DNA from: Calliopum simillimum
Taxonomy: Eukaryota > Arthropoda > Insecta > Diptera > Lauxaniidae
NCBI GenBank assembly: GCA_951812925.1
Contig: OX638372.1
Span: 49,937,722-50,001,721 of the forward strand
Direction of reading: 5' to 3'
Length of the DNA: 64,000 bases
Within the stretch, counting starts at the first letter, position 1, and each line of letters starts with the position of its first letter. The notes under the pieces are model-generated. The model did no database searches, was not told the origin of the DNA, and saw only the letters and a list, made by a program, of their open reading frames with translations. Shown here piece after piece: positions 1-12,287 of the stretch. A program made the position numbers and the translations under genes.

Positions 1-46
1 TTTTGGACCCAAGATGTCAATTTATAGAGAAAACAATTATGATTTT

Positions 47-737
47 GTATGTATGTATGTATGTATTCTCCTTTAACTCCTAGGAGGAGCATAGGGCCAA
101 TTGGAGTTCTCTAACGGCTTGGTGTACTTTGCCTGGTTCATTTAGAGTTCGGACATTCCAAGAGCCGATGCGTGTTCGAGTTTTCATCGAAAGGATTTTA
201 AAATTTTGAGAAACCATATTGGTTCCAGTTATAGGAGAATCATTCCTAACTATGCATGTTCCTTGCACCTCCAAATCCGATGTGCATGCTGCCGAGGCAG
301 GTGGATTAACCACACTCTGGTGGGTACCACTTGGAGAGTTATTTCCCATCGTTTTTCGATCCATGCTTCATTAGTATAATCTTCTCGGCAACGTCCCACG
401 CAGTAAGTTATAAGCTTAAAGCTGGATCCGGCAAGCGCTGCAAATATAGTGGCCAAATTCACTTTTAATTTCAGCCGCCCAATCTGGAACAGACGCTGAC
501 CTGGGAGCCGCCCACTCTGGATCAGACGCTTCAGGATTTCGACAAGATGCTTATTTTAAGGCGGCATCGACTCGCCTTGTCAGTGCCAGTTACGGGCATT
601 GTGGGTTTTTCTTTCGAGGCGCAACGCTGTCCAACGCTACACCCTTCCACACCCTGGCTGGTCACCCGCTTTTAGTCGCCTTTTACGACAGGCATGCTTA
701 CCTCGGACATATTCTGACCCCTTACCCGCAGGGGGCA
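47..737 (-). mobile_element. short internally deleted LINE copy with both ends and target-site duplication
   Basis: Antisense LINE. Its 5' end (737, CCCCTGCGGGTAAGG when read in sense) matches the start of the larger copy at 58577, and its 3' end (about 47-110) matches the terminus of the copy at 9505, with an ATGT-type microsatellite tail. Flanks AATTATGATTTT at 35-46 and 738-749 are a perfect 12-bp target-site duplication. Almost all of the endonuclease and all of the reverse transcriptase are missing. The element sits inside the 230-bp tandem array. Confidence 0.9.
80..364 (-). pseudogene. LINE endonuclease N-terminus fused in frame to the ORF's last residues
   Basis: A 94-residue frame holding SRIGSWNVRTL-type sequence (here RIGSWNVRTLNEPGK), the start of an apurinic endonuclease domain of LINEs often annotated 'craniofacial development protein 2-like'. 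After VRELQ it ends directly with LALCSS and stop, the same C-terminus as the 3' fragment at 9525. The deletion therefore kept frame. It lacks the catalytic residues and cannot be an active nuclease. Confidence 0.8.
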
Positions 738-1439
738 AATTATGATTTTAGCCCAAGGAAATTAATGTGGGTTTTTGGGTCGATTCTATGTTTTTCAATA
801 AAGAAAGTTGAAAAAGAAATGCAATTTTCCAAAAAAACGTCTGGCAACCCTGATATGGCAACCATAAATTTTTGTTTCGCCGTTTTTGGACCCAATAAGT
901 CAATTTATAGAGAGAAAATGATGATTTTAGCAATTTATTGAAAGAAAATTTTGATGTTATTAAAAAAAACCAGGTGACAGCCCCAAAAAATTTACTATGG
1001 GTTTTTGGGTCGATTCTATAACTTTCAATAAAGAAAGTTGACAAAGAAATGCAATTTTCCAAAAAAACGTCTTTCGACCCTGATATGGCAACCCCAAATA
1101 TTTGTTTCGTCGGTTTTGGACCCAAGATGTCAATTTATACAGAGAAAATGATGATTTTAGCAATTTATTGATAGATAATTTTGATTTTATCACAAAAAAC
1201 AGGTGGCAACCCTAAAAAAATTAACTTTTTCATTCAAAGTCATTTGTCAAAACGTCTTAGTTTTATTTGCAATTTTATTTAGTTCACAATTTCAAATTAA
1301 GAGCAAAAAAACAACTATGCAAAATATTTGTTTAATATTCGTGTATAATATTAAACCTTAAGTATTATTTCTACGCAATTCTTACAACGCTGATTGCAAT
1401 CATATACATCGCATAACGAACACGCTGAACGTAACCAAA

Positions 1440-1662
1440 CAAACGAGAAAACTCATAACTTACTAGCTCAACAAACAAACGATCAGCTCACAACGAATTC
1501 GATGAACGATCAAACGATCAGCTCAAAACTCACGAACTTACGAACTGAGTTGAGCTGAGTTGAGCTGAGCTAAACGAACTCAGTTCGGTACTGAAATTGT
1601 GTGAAAAGCTCATGAGTTTTGAGTTTGATCGAACTAGTTCGGTTCGTTGCACAGCCCTACTA
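1440..1662. repeat. palindromic GAGCT/GAACT-rich repeat, possibly a hAT-like terminus
   Basis: Short alternating GAGTTGAGCT and AGCTCAAAACTC-type words form an imperfect palindrome ending in TTGCACAGCCCTA. The reverse complement of that end resembles hAT-type terminal repeats, but no second terminus or duplication was found. Confidence 0.35.
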
Positions 1663-1672
1663 AATACTATAT

Positions 1673-1818
1673 ATCTGTGGCAGGAAGGAAAAACTGCTTA
1701 AGTCGATTTTTGATGAAAAAGCAAAGCAGTTTAAATTTATTCCATTTGAATAGAATTTATATTGCTTTGCTTTGTTATCGAATATTGACTTAAGCAGTTT
1801 TTTCTTATTTCCGCAGAT
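1673..1818. mobile_element. 146-bp hairpin MITE
   Basis: Inverted arms of about 60 bases: ATCTGTGGCAGGAAGGAAAA at the left and the complement ending TTATTTCCGCAGAT at the right. Both arms include ACTGCTTAAGTC and AAAGCAAAGCA. No coding capacity. Confidence 0.75.
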
Positions 1819-3352
1819 CTATCTTATTACGAACTCAAATTTTTCGTCTTGATTCGAGTATATAAAAAAATATCTCTTACTTAACATCAGCCATAAATTC
1901 CTTTTAAGCTAAGGTCCTCAAAAGTAACGTATTTTTAAACTTCCACCGTACCGTACCATAAGTCTCTTAAGCTACATTTGGATAGACCTTTTTCGTCCCA
2001 AGGTTATAGTGAAATCCCAAAAATTTCTATAATAGTTTAATCCATTATATTCCGTTTTAATAGATCTTTTTGACACCTTTTTTTAAAAAACCTCGACAGG
2101 GTTAATTATGATGGTTAGCAGGAAATGCCGCATATGCATTAGACACAAATTTTTTCAAACATGAATCGGTTGCGACTTTGAAATTGAAAATAAACTTGAA
2201 TCAATATTTTTAATTTTAGCTATAGATTATGTTTTTTCTCTCAGTGTGCGAATGTTTTCTTAAACAAAATTTGCTATAATAAATATAAAATGTCGTGCCC
2301 CCTTTTTTTGTATGAAATCAGTTTTATATATAGAAAATTATTATTTTCAAAACAAAATTCCAATAAGAACCCAAACAAATCCTAAAAACAAAAACTTAGA
2401 CATAAAATAGAAAAACACTTGATATTCAACAAATTTTCGTAGAAACATTAAATTCTCAATGTAAATGTTGTTATCTTTTTTTTTAGAAAATTTTCTGTTT
2501 ATTGTTTTACAAAAATAACAAGCAAACAACCATAGAACAACAGAAATTTCAGGAATTGACAAAAACGCAAAAAAGATTGACGTTCGCAATAGAAAATTTA
2601 AGCACACAGACAAATATTCAAAAATTAAAAAAAAAAACAAGAAAACATTTTTCATACCAACACGAATGAAGTGAAAATTTGTTATGCAATGTACATTGTA
2701 CAAAGAACAACAAAACACCCCGAATAACAATACAGCAGCCATAGTAAACAATGAAACACAACAACGCGGTACACCGTAAAATTTAATTGGGTTCTCTGGA
2801 AAGTGCAAAACACCAAAAAATATCAAGATACCAAAATAAAATCCAATTAAATGACGTAAAAGAAAACTCTGAACTAAAAATAAAACTCATAAATTAAACA
2901 TGATGATGCCAATTAAAAGAGAAAAACAAAAAAATAATCAGCACTAAGACGAAAATCTCCGAGAGAAATTTTGGAAATTAAGTGAATAAAATAAAAAAAC
3001 CCAATAATAAAAGTGTAAACTTTAAAATGCGGGGCAATAAAATTTTATATACATACTTCGTACAATCGAAAATTAAAGAATTTGCGCAGTTTTGCACACA
3101 AACTGTGGCTAAAACTTAATAAACGTTCGATTAATTGACCATTTTATGCCAAATTAATATTAGATAAAAAAATGTATAAAATTAATTGAATTTGGCAAAT
3201 GATTAAATTTAAATTTATACCTAGTAAAAGTAGCCAATGAAATATTCCCGAAAAAATTTCCTTTAAATATTTTTAAATTTTTAAGATTTCTTCAATAAAC
3301 TTCAATTTTCGTATTGAAATAGTTTAAGATAAGATTTGACCATTTTGAAATG
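1819..3352. other. no gene or element recognised
   Basis: Strongly A/T-rich sequence. A 159-codon antisense frame (2347-2826) is rich in Phe, Leu and Val, but its length can be explained by the A-rich + strand, and no family was recognised. Confidence 0.5.
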
Positions 3353-3354
3353 TA

Positions 3355-3969
3355 CACAGAAAAAAAAACTGACGGTAAACTTAACTATAAATTTTGTATT
3401 CTATAGTTTTTTAAATTTTCTATAGGAAACAAAAACAACAATTCAAAATTTCAGAATTAGTTTTACTTTTCTACAGATGAATTCAACTGTACATTTTGTA
3501 TTCCATACATTTTTTTTTTTTTTCATATGAATAACATTTTGAGTTGAGCTTTTAACAGGTTCATAAAATTCTCACATTGTCTAAGAATAAATCAACAAAA
3601 GTTTGCTGGGGTGCTAACTATTAAACCGTTGCAAAACAGTTTTAACTGTATTGTAACAGTTTATATTGTTAGCTGACCTTTCTAGGAGGTTTTTTTTATT
3701 GTAACTGCTTTGAATGGTTTTTAAACCAAGCAAACTGTAAATTTACTGAATTCAACGATCCAAATACCGAAAGTGCGGGTTGGTGCAATTTCTATCGAAA
3801 ATTTAGGTTAAATTAACTGTTTTCACAGTACCTAAACATTTTAATAGTAACTGTACAATATTATTTTTACAGTAATTTTACTGGACTGCACAGTCAATTT
3901 AACCTTTACTGGTGCAATTTCTATCCTTGAAATCGGTTGGATTGATCATTTTTTTTTTTTTTTTCTGTG
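3355..3969. mobile_element. 615-bp MITE with CACAG-A(n) termini, copy 1
   Basis: Begins CACAGAAAAAAAAA and ends with the complement T(n)CTGTG, flanked on both sides by TA. The interior is rich in ACAGTTTAACTGT-type words and the phrase GGTTGGTGCAATTTCTATC. An inverted copy lies at 29019-29732. No transposase. Confidence 0.75.
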
Positions 3970-4083
3970 TATAGAAGAGTTCCGTGAAAAAGTATATTGG
4001 TAAATCTCCAAAAAATGTACCCAAACATGCCATATTTTGTCCCCACCTATTTTTTGAAATTTTATTAATTGAAGATATTCGTA

Positions 4084-4780
4084 GGCTGCTATATATATTT
4101 CTGGCCTAGGAAACACTAAGTGTTACCAGGTGCAATTTGACATTTCCATTGGAAAGTTTGACATTTTTTAGCATAAACGTACTCACAACGTTTTGATGTA
4201 CAAGTGCTATTTGTTTAGTTTACAATGAGTTAAGAAAATCAATTTTTCCATTGATTATTTAAGCGATTGATAAATTATGGAGTTTCCAACGAGAACAAAC
4301 ATTTTTTACAACTACATAAGTGTTCATGCAAAATCGAATGTATTGGAGTGGAACTAATGTGCAAGGATGCTTCTATCTCACAATATGCCACATGACGATC
4401 TTGCATTATCAGTTCATGCACTGTATCGATGTTTTGTGGTACAACAATTGATTTTGGACGACCTTCACGGAATTCGTCTTTGAGCGAGCGTCGGCCACGA
4501 TTGAATTCATTAAACCAGTTTTCCACAGGATGGTGCTTCATCGCCATACAAAGATTTAAGTTCATCGATGTACTCTTGTCGTGATAATCTACGTATAAAA
4601 TTGTGAAAAATTATAGCACGAAAATGTTCACGAGTTAATTCCAGTTTTTTGCCAAATTAATTTTTTCAAGTCACTGTAAAAAACACAAATCATGGTTGTA
4701 CGTCAAAACGTTCTGAGTACGTTTATGCTAAAAAATGTCAAACTTTCCTATGAAAGGCCAGAAATATATATAGCAGCCCA
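4084..4780 (-). mobile_element. internally deleted mariner-family transposon
   Basis: Long inverted termini: GGCTGCTATATATATTTCTG at the left, and its complement ending near 4780. Subterminal sequence also pairs (TTTTTAGCATAAACGTACTC against GAGTACGTTTATGCTAAAAA). The arms total about 110 bases. Only the N-terminal part of a transposase remains inside. Confidence 0.8.
4275..4565 (-). pseudogene. mariner transposase fragment, DNA-binding domain only
   Basis: A 96-residue frame with WFNEFNRGRRSLKDEFREG and RPKSIVVPQNIDTVHELI, followed by CEIEASLHISSTPIHSILHEHL. This is the paired-type helix-turn-helix region of mariner transposases. The whole DDD catalytic part is absent. A domain-only protein could in principle bind inverted repeats, but expression is not shown. 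Confidence 0.75.
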
Positions 4781-4799
4781 CGTAGAATATGATGGCCTT

Positions 4800-5690
4800 A
4801 ATTCCTGAAAACTTTTTAAAAAATTAACATAAACTTTCAGGGTTGTCATATGTTTTTTTGTTTTTGAAAGTTTTGTTTCCACAATACATTTATGAAATAA
4901 AAATAAAAGTTTTTCTCAAAACGCTTAAGTAAACTATTGAAAACTCCAACAAAAATTTTTAGGGTTGCCACATGGTTGTTTTCGAAAATTTATTTCAAAT
5001 CTTACTTTTTTTGATTAAATTTAAATTTTCGGTTTCAGAAACGCACACTTTTTTAAAATAGTACAAAACTTTTCAGGGTTCCTATATGCTGAGTTTTGCT
5101 TAAATCATATATTTATAGGAAAAAAATTCAAATTTTGTCTTAAAACACCTAATTAAACTTTTTAAAAACAAAGCGAAAACTTTTGGTGTTGCCACCTACT
5201 TTTGTTTTTTGGTTTTTTTATATTTTACTTTATTTTAAGTATCTAAAATTAACAAAATATATGTTTTGTATTTTTGTATAATTTTTTATAAGTTTCTGAA
5301 ACCAAAAGTCTCAATAAAGTAGAAAAAAAGTAAGAATTTTATGAAATTATCATAAATAATCAGCTGGCAACCCTAAAAATAGATGTTGAATTTTTAAAGA
5401 GTTTATTTAAATGTTTCAAGACTAAATTTTAATTTTTTTTAATAAATGACTTAAGCAAAAGTAACAAAAAAAACCAGATGGCAGAGTGAAAGTTTTGTAA
5501 AATTTTGAAAAAATTGATTTGAGCGTTTCTGAAACCAAAAATTTCAATTTAGTCAAAAAAAAATTAGAATTATATAAGATTTTCGAAAATAACTAGGTGG
5601 CAACCCTAAAAATTTATTTTGGATTTTTAAAAAGTACACTTAAGTGTTTTAAAACTAAATTTTAATTTTTATTTTTCAAAGATGTGTAAA
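4800..5690. repeat. degenerate repeats around a GGGTTGCCAC phrase
   Basis: The words GGGTTGTCATATG, GGGTTGCCACATGG, GTGTTGCCACCTAC and the reverse forms CTGGCAACCCTAAAAAT and GGTGGCAACCCTAAAAAT recur at about 100-250-base intervals in both orientations. They resemble the GGCAACCC part of the 230-bp array at the window start. Confidence 0.5.
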
Positions 5691-6435
5691 AAATCGATGG
5701 AGAATGACCAAACGGAGAATGACGAAATATTGCAAAAACAGTAATATCACAATGAAAATAGCAATTTTTTCTCAAAAAGTTCAAAATTTTCTGGATAGCC
5801 ACTCTAATAGTTTATTGATTTAATTTTATAAAAATAAAATAATATGTTTAGTAATGTAAAAAAGTACGCGGAGAATGACACACTTGCATTCTTTACAAAA
5901 TTTTTAAACTTAAAAAAAAAAACCAAAAATTCTTGAGCTGAAAATACACTAAATCCCCTCTTTCTCTTCACTTTCAGTTCTCTATTTACTCAATATTTAA
6001 AAAAATTACAGTATAATTACATAATAAAAAAACCTGAGCGGAGATAGTGCAAAATGAGGGACCAACTTCTATGTATACCAATTCTATATAAAAAGCTTTT
6101 TTGAAGCGTTAATACAGAAAAACAGTAGCTGAAATATATATACAAACAATGTCGTATAAGTTTTTTTTTTAGAAAATAACGTTACATACAAAACGGGTAA
6201 ATTAAGTGCACTAAGGAGCGGTTAGGGACAGGACGGAAAATTACTTTTTAACACATAATGCTATAATTTCATAGTAAAATATTAAAAACTATTTTTTTTT
6301 TTTTCAAGCTATTCGCTTAGAAGCTCTGGTTAAGTATTTGTATTAAGTAGTTAAAATATGAAATTTTAAATTTAAAGATGGTTGAATGGTTGAATGAATG
6401 GTAGATTTTTCGGAGAATCACCCATATCTTTATTT
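5690..6435. repeat. region with recurrent CGGAGAATGAC words
   Basis: GGAGAATGAC occurs at about 5700, 5717 and 5870, and CGGAGAATCACCCATAT ends the region at about 6430. That last word matches the terminus of the foldback element at 16780-18833, so this may be a decayed relative. No coding sequence. Confidence 0.4.
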
Positions 6436-7770
6436 TGTTGCACACCACTTTGCACAGGAACTCAAGCGAGGAATCGTACATTTTTTCTTTAAGCTTTGGT
6501 GCTCAGAAAGTACAACTTCCTGGTTAAGTATTTTCTCGTCAATTTGTCTGTTAAAATGCCTCAGTACCTAAAAATAATACCCCAACTAAAAGTTGCGTAT
6601 TAATTGCAATTTGTGTGATGCAAGAGCGCTTTCGGTATATTAGCCTTTGTAACCAAACAACCAATCAATCAACCAACCGAACATGATGGAATGCTATCCT
6701 AGGGCCTTCTCGTTATTGCAACGTGCGGTTCTATATCATATTTTAATGAATTGTTTTTTAATAAAAAACTAAAAAAACGCTAACTTATACCGCAGGTAGC
6801 GATAAAAAATATATCGAAAAAAATGTTTATAAAATTTCAATTAGTTCAAATAAAGCAATCAACCAGAGAATTGTTTTGAAATACCTTTTTTTGCGAGAAT
6901 GCTTTAATAGAAAAATGTCAACCCAAGTTATAGAAAAAAGAAAAAAAATTTCATGAAATTCGCTAAAATCAAATATTACAAAATTTTAATTGCTTTTTCT
7001 GGTATAAGCGTTGTTGTTGTAAATGGTTTTCCTTTTTTATTTTTTTTTTTTTTATCAAACAGCACCATTGATAGAAAGTTTATACACCCACATTTAGAAA
7101 TGAATGGCGAAAAAAAAAATTTTCCATTTTTTTGCACAGTCGAAAGATGAAGAAAAAGTGCTGTGAACGGAAATGTAGAAGGTAACAGCCATTTTTCTAC
7201 TTTTTTCTAATATATGTATGTCTGTAGGTTACTATGAAAAGTAGCACGGTCGATGACAAAAACGAAAATTTAGCTCAAAAACAGCCACAAAAAGGCATTT
7301 CCAAGGGAAAATATTAATTTGCACTTGATAAGAAAAAGTTAAACAAATTTCATTTATTTTATAAATTCTCAGATCTCTGAATCATCAAAATTTTACGGTA
7401 TGAATTTACAATTCTTCTACGCAATATTTTTGCATTAGATTACCATAACAGTCTTTCAGAAGATCTTGAAGATCATTAAAAACTAAACATGAAGTTAGCT
7501 CCACAGAAATTTCGAAAAATTTAAAAAACTTTTTATTCCTTGAGGCTATATATCTGAGGCCTGATATTTTTTATAAAGCAAGCCGCCAAACTTCACGATT
7601 TACATATCCTTAATGGAACGTACAATATGACCGATAATTGCACAAAAATTTGCATTTTCTTATAAAATTGTTTTCAACTCGCCCGCCATAATAATTTTAT
7701 ATTAATTATTATCTTTTATTTGAATCCAGTTAAAATGCAAAACTAAAAATGTTCAAAATGCTGCATAACC
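6436..7770. other. no gene or element recognised
   Basis: A/T-rich sequence with short chance frames only (the longest at 6953-7150, low complexity). Confidence 0.5.
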
Positions 7771-7990
7771 TAACCAAACCTAACCCAGCCTAACCTAACC
7801 TAACCTAACCTAACCTAACCTAACCTAACCTAACCTAACCTAACCTAACCTAACCTAACCTAACCTAACCTAACCTAACCTAACCTAACCTAACCTAACC
7901 TAACCTAACCTAACCTAACCTAACCTAACCTAACCTAACCTAACCTAACCTAACCTAACCTAACCTAACCTAACCTAACCTAACCTAGCC
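7771..7990. repeat. interstitial (CCTAA)n array, complement of the arthropod telomere repeat TTAGG
   Basis: About 40 uninterrupted CCTAA units run from 7789 to 7987, preceded by a few degenerate units. TTAGG is the ancestral insect telomere repeat and is lost from dipteran telomeres (established knowledge), so an internal tract this pure is a microsatellite or a remnant rather than a telomere. Confidence 0.95.
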
Positions 7991-8712
7991 AAAAGTTTAA
8001 ATCATTATATTTTCGAGAAGAAATTTATTACTTGGGGATTTTTGGGGTCGCTGATTAAAAACCTGATGTTTTATTTTTAAAAAAGAAAATGGTGGATTCA
8101 AATATTTATAAATATTCAACCAAATCCTACAAAAAAAGTTACTCGAAGGATTTGGAGTCGCTGATTACGAATCTGATATAAGATTTTTAAAAACAGAATG
8201 GCGCAAAGTATGACAAGAGTTATCTGCAACGGCAAATTGATTTACATAAAAACGTGCCTTAGATTCCTTTATCTTGGAGTATAAACTATATAATAATATA
8301 TAAATTTTATCATTTCGGGCAAGCAATACATATTGAAACTTGGCAAGCATTGAATTAAGTTTTCCTATGGGCGCCTCAGGAAAGTTCGCGTCATACAAAA
8401 AAGGCTAAAAAGGGCACCTCAATTTTTTTATATGTGTTAGAAAAGATTTTTATCTTGTTAAAATAAGAAAAATCTTGGCGGAACCTAGCAAAATAAATAA
8501 CTTTGTTCTGTGTTTTTTTCACAGCGATTGCTAACTTATTTTGTGAATTAATTTGACTTTAAGCTAATCACAATTATCAAAAAAGTATAACTTTTTTCGA
8601 GTTTTGAGCTTAATGGTTGGATAGTACTCTCTGTTACAAAGAGATTTCATATTCAAACATTCAAATCGGTTCAGTTTTTCAGTAACCACACAATTTTTAC
8701 AGTGAGCATTTA
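7991..8712. other. no gene; a short duplicated phrase only
   Basis: TTTGGGGTCGCTGATTA-type sequence appears at about 8040 and again at about 8150 (GGAGTCGCTGATTACGAATCTG), suggesting a decayed tandem duplication. Nothing else recognised. Confidence 0.4.
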
Positions 8713-9292
8713 TTATACCCTTCACCGAGGGTATATTCACTTTGTCCTTCCGTTTGTAACGCAGAGAAGGACGCGTGGCAGATATAGAGAAGTATATATA
8801 TTCTTGATCAGCGTCACCTCCTGAGTCGATATAGCCATGTCCGTCTCTTTGGCTGGCTGGCTGGGTGTGCGTGGAAATACATTTTCTGGGAAAGCTGCGC
8901 TAGATAATTCAATGAAATTTGATACACTGCCTTCGTCGTCAAAGTTAACTCGTTTGATTGAAAATGAGCGAAATCTGTCAACGGACACGCCTACCGCCCA
9001 TACAAAAAATATATTCAAAATGCAACTTTAAGAGTATTTTTCACCGCAATGCAAACGAAATACACATAAATACTACCTTTAAGCCCAAGCTCTAAAAACT
9101 AAAAACTGGATGTGATCAGACAAGAGGGCGTGGCACCTCCCATATAAGCAAAAGCTTCAAAACGCCATACCTAAAACGTTTTTTGAGATAAATTTTACTC
9201 AGGTACTAAGAACTCTAAATGCAAGCTCTGAGCAAAAACTGAGTGAACTTGGACAAGAGGGCACAGACCAAAAGTTACACCCTTACTTGTTT
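8713..9292 (+). repeat. DINE-1/INE-1-like dispersed repeat, copy 1
   Basis: Starts with the short palindrome TATACCCTTCACCGAGGGTA, followed by TTCACTTTGTCCTTCCG, TATATATATTCTTGATCAGC, CTCCTGAGTCGATATAGCCA, and ends near AAAAGTTACACCCTTACTTG. The same phrases occur at 54905-55325 (inverted), 61815-62590 and partly 31255-31520. I associate this layout with the Helitron-related DINE-1 group from memory; the name is tentative. Confidence 0.6.
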
Positions 9293-9504
9293 TTACTTTC
9301 AACTCTCAAAAATTTTGCATCTGGGAAGTGTATTTTTGAAGAGTTCTCAAGAGCGTTGTAGGAATACCTAGATCTTTCGTATCGATTTTTTAAGGTCTTT
9401 GAATATCAGTTAGACAATGCTGACTATAGGAAATTATTTAAAAACATTTTCTTTTTCGACTTTTGACCAGCTTTTAAAGATTTTGTGCGCCGACAAAAAA
9501 TTTG

Positions 9505-9873
9505 TATGTATTCTCCTTTAACTCCTAGGAGGAGCATAGGGCCAATATGAAACATCTCCATTCGTCGCGATCCCTTGCGATGACTTTGATCTCTTGCCAC
9601 GACTTTCCCGATTCTTGAATTTCCTTTTCCAGCGTCCTCTTCCTGTTGGTTTTGGGTCCACTACGTGCTCTACTGCCTTGTGGTTTCCACTCAAGAGCCT
9701 GGCGACAAACTTCGCTGTGTGGTTTCCGGAAAGTGTGACCAATCCATCCCCATTTGCGCAGCTTGACCTTGTTTGCTTTCTGATTGCATTTTTGATGTAG
9801 CTCGGCATTTGATATAGTGCGAGGCCACCAAATTTTTAGTATACGCCTTAAGCATTTGTTGACGAATACTTGC
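9505..9873 (-). mobile_element. 3'-terminal LINE fragment (5' truncated)
   Basis: Antisense frame with LQVFVNKCLRRILKIWWP, then KLRKWGWIGHTFRKPHSEV, and ending ILALCSS and TAG (complement at 9525-9527). This is the ORF2 C-terminus of an endonuclease-type LINE. It matches the terminus of the copy at 47-737. A short TATGTA tail follows. No stop interrupts the roughly 115 codons. Confidence 0.85.
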
Positions 9874-11606
9874 AGAATAAAAATTTAGAAGGGCTCTTAA
9901 AAACGGTATCTACATACATCACTTTTGGTTTTCGTTCCGAGAAAAACCAATGAAGCGCTTTTGATTATACTGAATAATCGAACTTATGTATGTACTTAGC
10001 TCGAATAAATCATTATTTGTCGGAAGCACACATTTAGTGTGATAATTGCTTATACCTCAGTACTTGTATTCTACGGAAACAAGAGTATATTTATATAGAA
10101 TAAAAACTTTTATGTTCATTATTTCTACACATGAATACAAAGTAAACACTTGTTTTTGAAAATTTAATTAATCCTTTCATACAATTTCACTCATTGTTTT
10201 GTTTAAACTTTTTATTTTTTTGTTTTCGTCCTTCTGCTTGCTATGCTGCAGCGCACAATATGCATTTCATTCACAAATACACACACACATACCAACATTG
10301 TTTTAATGTAAGAAAGAGAAGAGAAGCAAAGCGTAGCGGCAGAAGGATGTTAATTTAAATAGCGAGTGCATGAACAATTCATGTTTTCATTTCCGGTTCA
10401 TTTGTGCGTTTATTGTTTTATCAGTGTTGCCATTGTTTGTCAATTTCCTGCGAATAATTAACGAACGCAAATTGAAGAAATAACATAATTGTTTAAATTG
10501 TTGCAAAAGCAAAATATTGTTTTATATGATAATTAATTTAATACATAATTTACAATTAGGTACTAAAGACAATATTTAAGAATTTAAGTGATGCCTTAGT
10601 TTTAACCCTCAGTGTAAATATTTAAAAATCTACTTTTTTTTCTTTTGCCACATTCATCTGCACTTCTGAGTTTAATATTCATTTTTTTTTATTATTTTTT
10701 TTTGTTTTCAATTACCAAATTAGTAATTTATAAAAAAACAAAATCGTAAAATGTAAATTTATGAAAAAAAAAAACAACGCGCATTATTTATTTCCCTTTA
10801 TTTTTTCCTAAATATTTTCATGTACAAATAAATTTATGAACTTTTCAAAGACAATTTAAAAACAATGAATTTTAAACCCTTTCAGGTTTAAAGACCCGGA
10901 GGCATCGATCCTGATTGACCGATCGTACGTATTGATTTTTGTAGCAAAATATATATATTTTGTTGAACTTAGCAAGCATTTTTTTATGCAACTTTTTTTT
11001 GGTTTTGAATATTTTTCTTAAGCCTTTTTACGTGCGTTCAATACAAAGTGACTTAGTTTTTTTAATTTGCAATAATGTGGCTATTTTGGAAATTTATTTT
11101 TAATTTTTTATGAAGGATTTTTTTGCTCCCTTTTTTTCTGATTTTGTTTTTGGATTACAAAAAAACATACAATAATTCATTTAACTAGTTTTATGTTGAA
11201 AAATAGTTTTGGTGCACTTTGCCCATAATTATACTTAAGTAAATACTCGCATATCTATTTTAAACGCTTTATGCATTAAATAATTAAAAAAAAACATTAA
11301 TTCAATAAACGCTTTGGCAGCACTGTTTGTTTTATATATTTTTATAATTTTTGCTTATTACTACAAAGTTAATTTAATAAAAAAAACATCTATTTGTGCA
11401 CTTTAAAACAATTTAATTTAATTAGTGCTTCACATTTTTACAGAGCTTATACAAATCGTTTTTAAGTAATTATTTTTATATATAATTAAATTGACTTTTT
11501 AAAATTGTTTATATTTATAAATTATTTCCATGCATGCTTTTAACCTTTAAAACTAAAAAAAAAACATGCTATTTCTCTTTATGTATACAGGGTGTATTGC
11601 ATAATA
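9874..11606. other. no gene or element recognised
   Basis: A/T-rich, with a short CA run at about 10275 and homopolymer tracts. Nothing supports an exon or RNA gene. Confidence 0.5.
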
Positions 11607-12287
11607 CAGTAGACCCCGCTTAAATGACTTCATGAAAAATGCAAATTTTTCGGTTCAATTAACCGGGGAATCAATTAAGCGGGGCCCGGTTAATTGATCC
11701 GACTGATCAATTAAAAGAATCCCGGATAATTGATCGAGTGAGTCAATTAAGCATAGAAAAAATTAACATTCGGCGATTTTAGTTTTAAATTAATGGTTTT
11801 TTTTGTGTGTTCAAAGCCTTAAGAGTTATCTATAAGGAGATATCAAATTTGTTTGTACATTAAAAAGTGCATTAGGCACATAAAGAGAACTTCAATTCAT
11901 CTTAAAATAAAATAATGAAAATTAATACAAAGAGAGCTGAGCATATAAATTTGGAAAAACTAGGTGTAATGGATATGTATATGGGAATCAATAGCTTAGG
12001 ATATGTTTGCTACGAGTCCATCAGTCTGCCGTGCTGAATCGGATGCCTAAGCACATGACCGGCCTGAAAGGGTTGCGAAAATCAGTTTTTTTGCAAATAT
12101 CTCGCTAACGGCTACTTCTATAGAAAAATGTTAGAACAATTTTGTAATTGTGTGCAAATAAAAAGTTATTGAGGGCCAAATTTTTAAATTTTTTTATAAT
12201 TTCTAGTGGCATTAGAAATAAAATAGCAACAGACGTGATTTTGACTATTTAAAACCTTTAAGGCCATCTGCTTTTCTGGATATAAAA

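Larger units (their letters stand above)
1..1230. repeat. tandem array with about 230-bp unit, entering from outside the window
   Basis: The phrase TTTTGGACCCAA recurs at about 1, 884 and 1114, with matching flanks (TCAATTTATA, ATGATGATTTTAGCAATTTA, TGGGTTTTTGGGTCGATTCTA, GATATGGCAACC). The spacing of the last two is 230 bp. The array is interrupted at 47-737 by a LINE derivative and continues beyond the left edge. Related GGCAACCC phrases reappear at 4850-5690. Confidence 0.85.

Noticed and set aside
2347..2826. 159-codon antisense frame rich in Phe and Leu, resembling a membrane protein
   Set aside because: The + strand is A-rich here and rarely gives antisense stops; no family motif, splice partner or promoter was seen.
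9518..9808. 96-codon antisense frame as a separate gene
   Set aside because: It is out of frame with the LINE C-terminus, which reads cleanly in the neighbouring frame.
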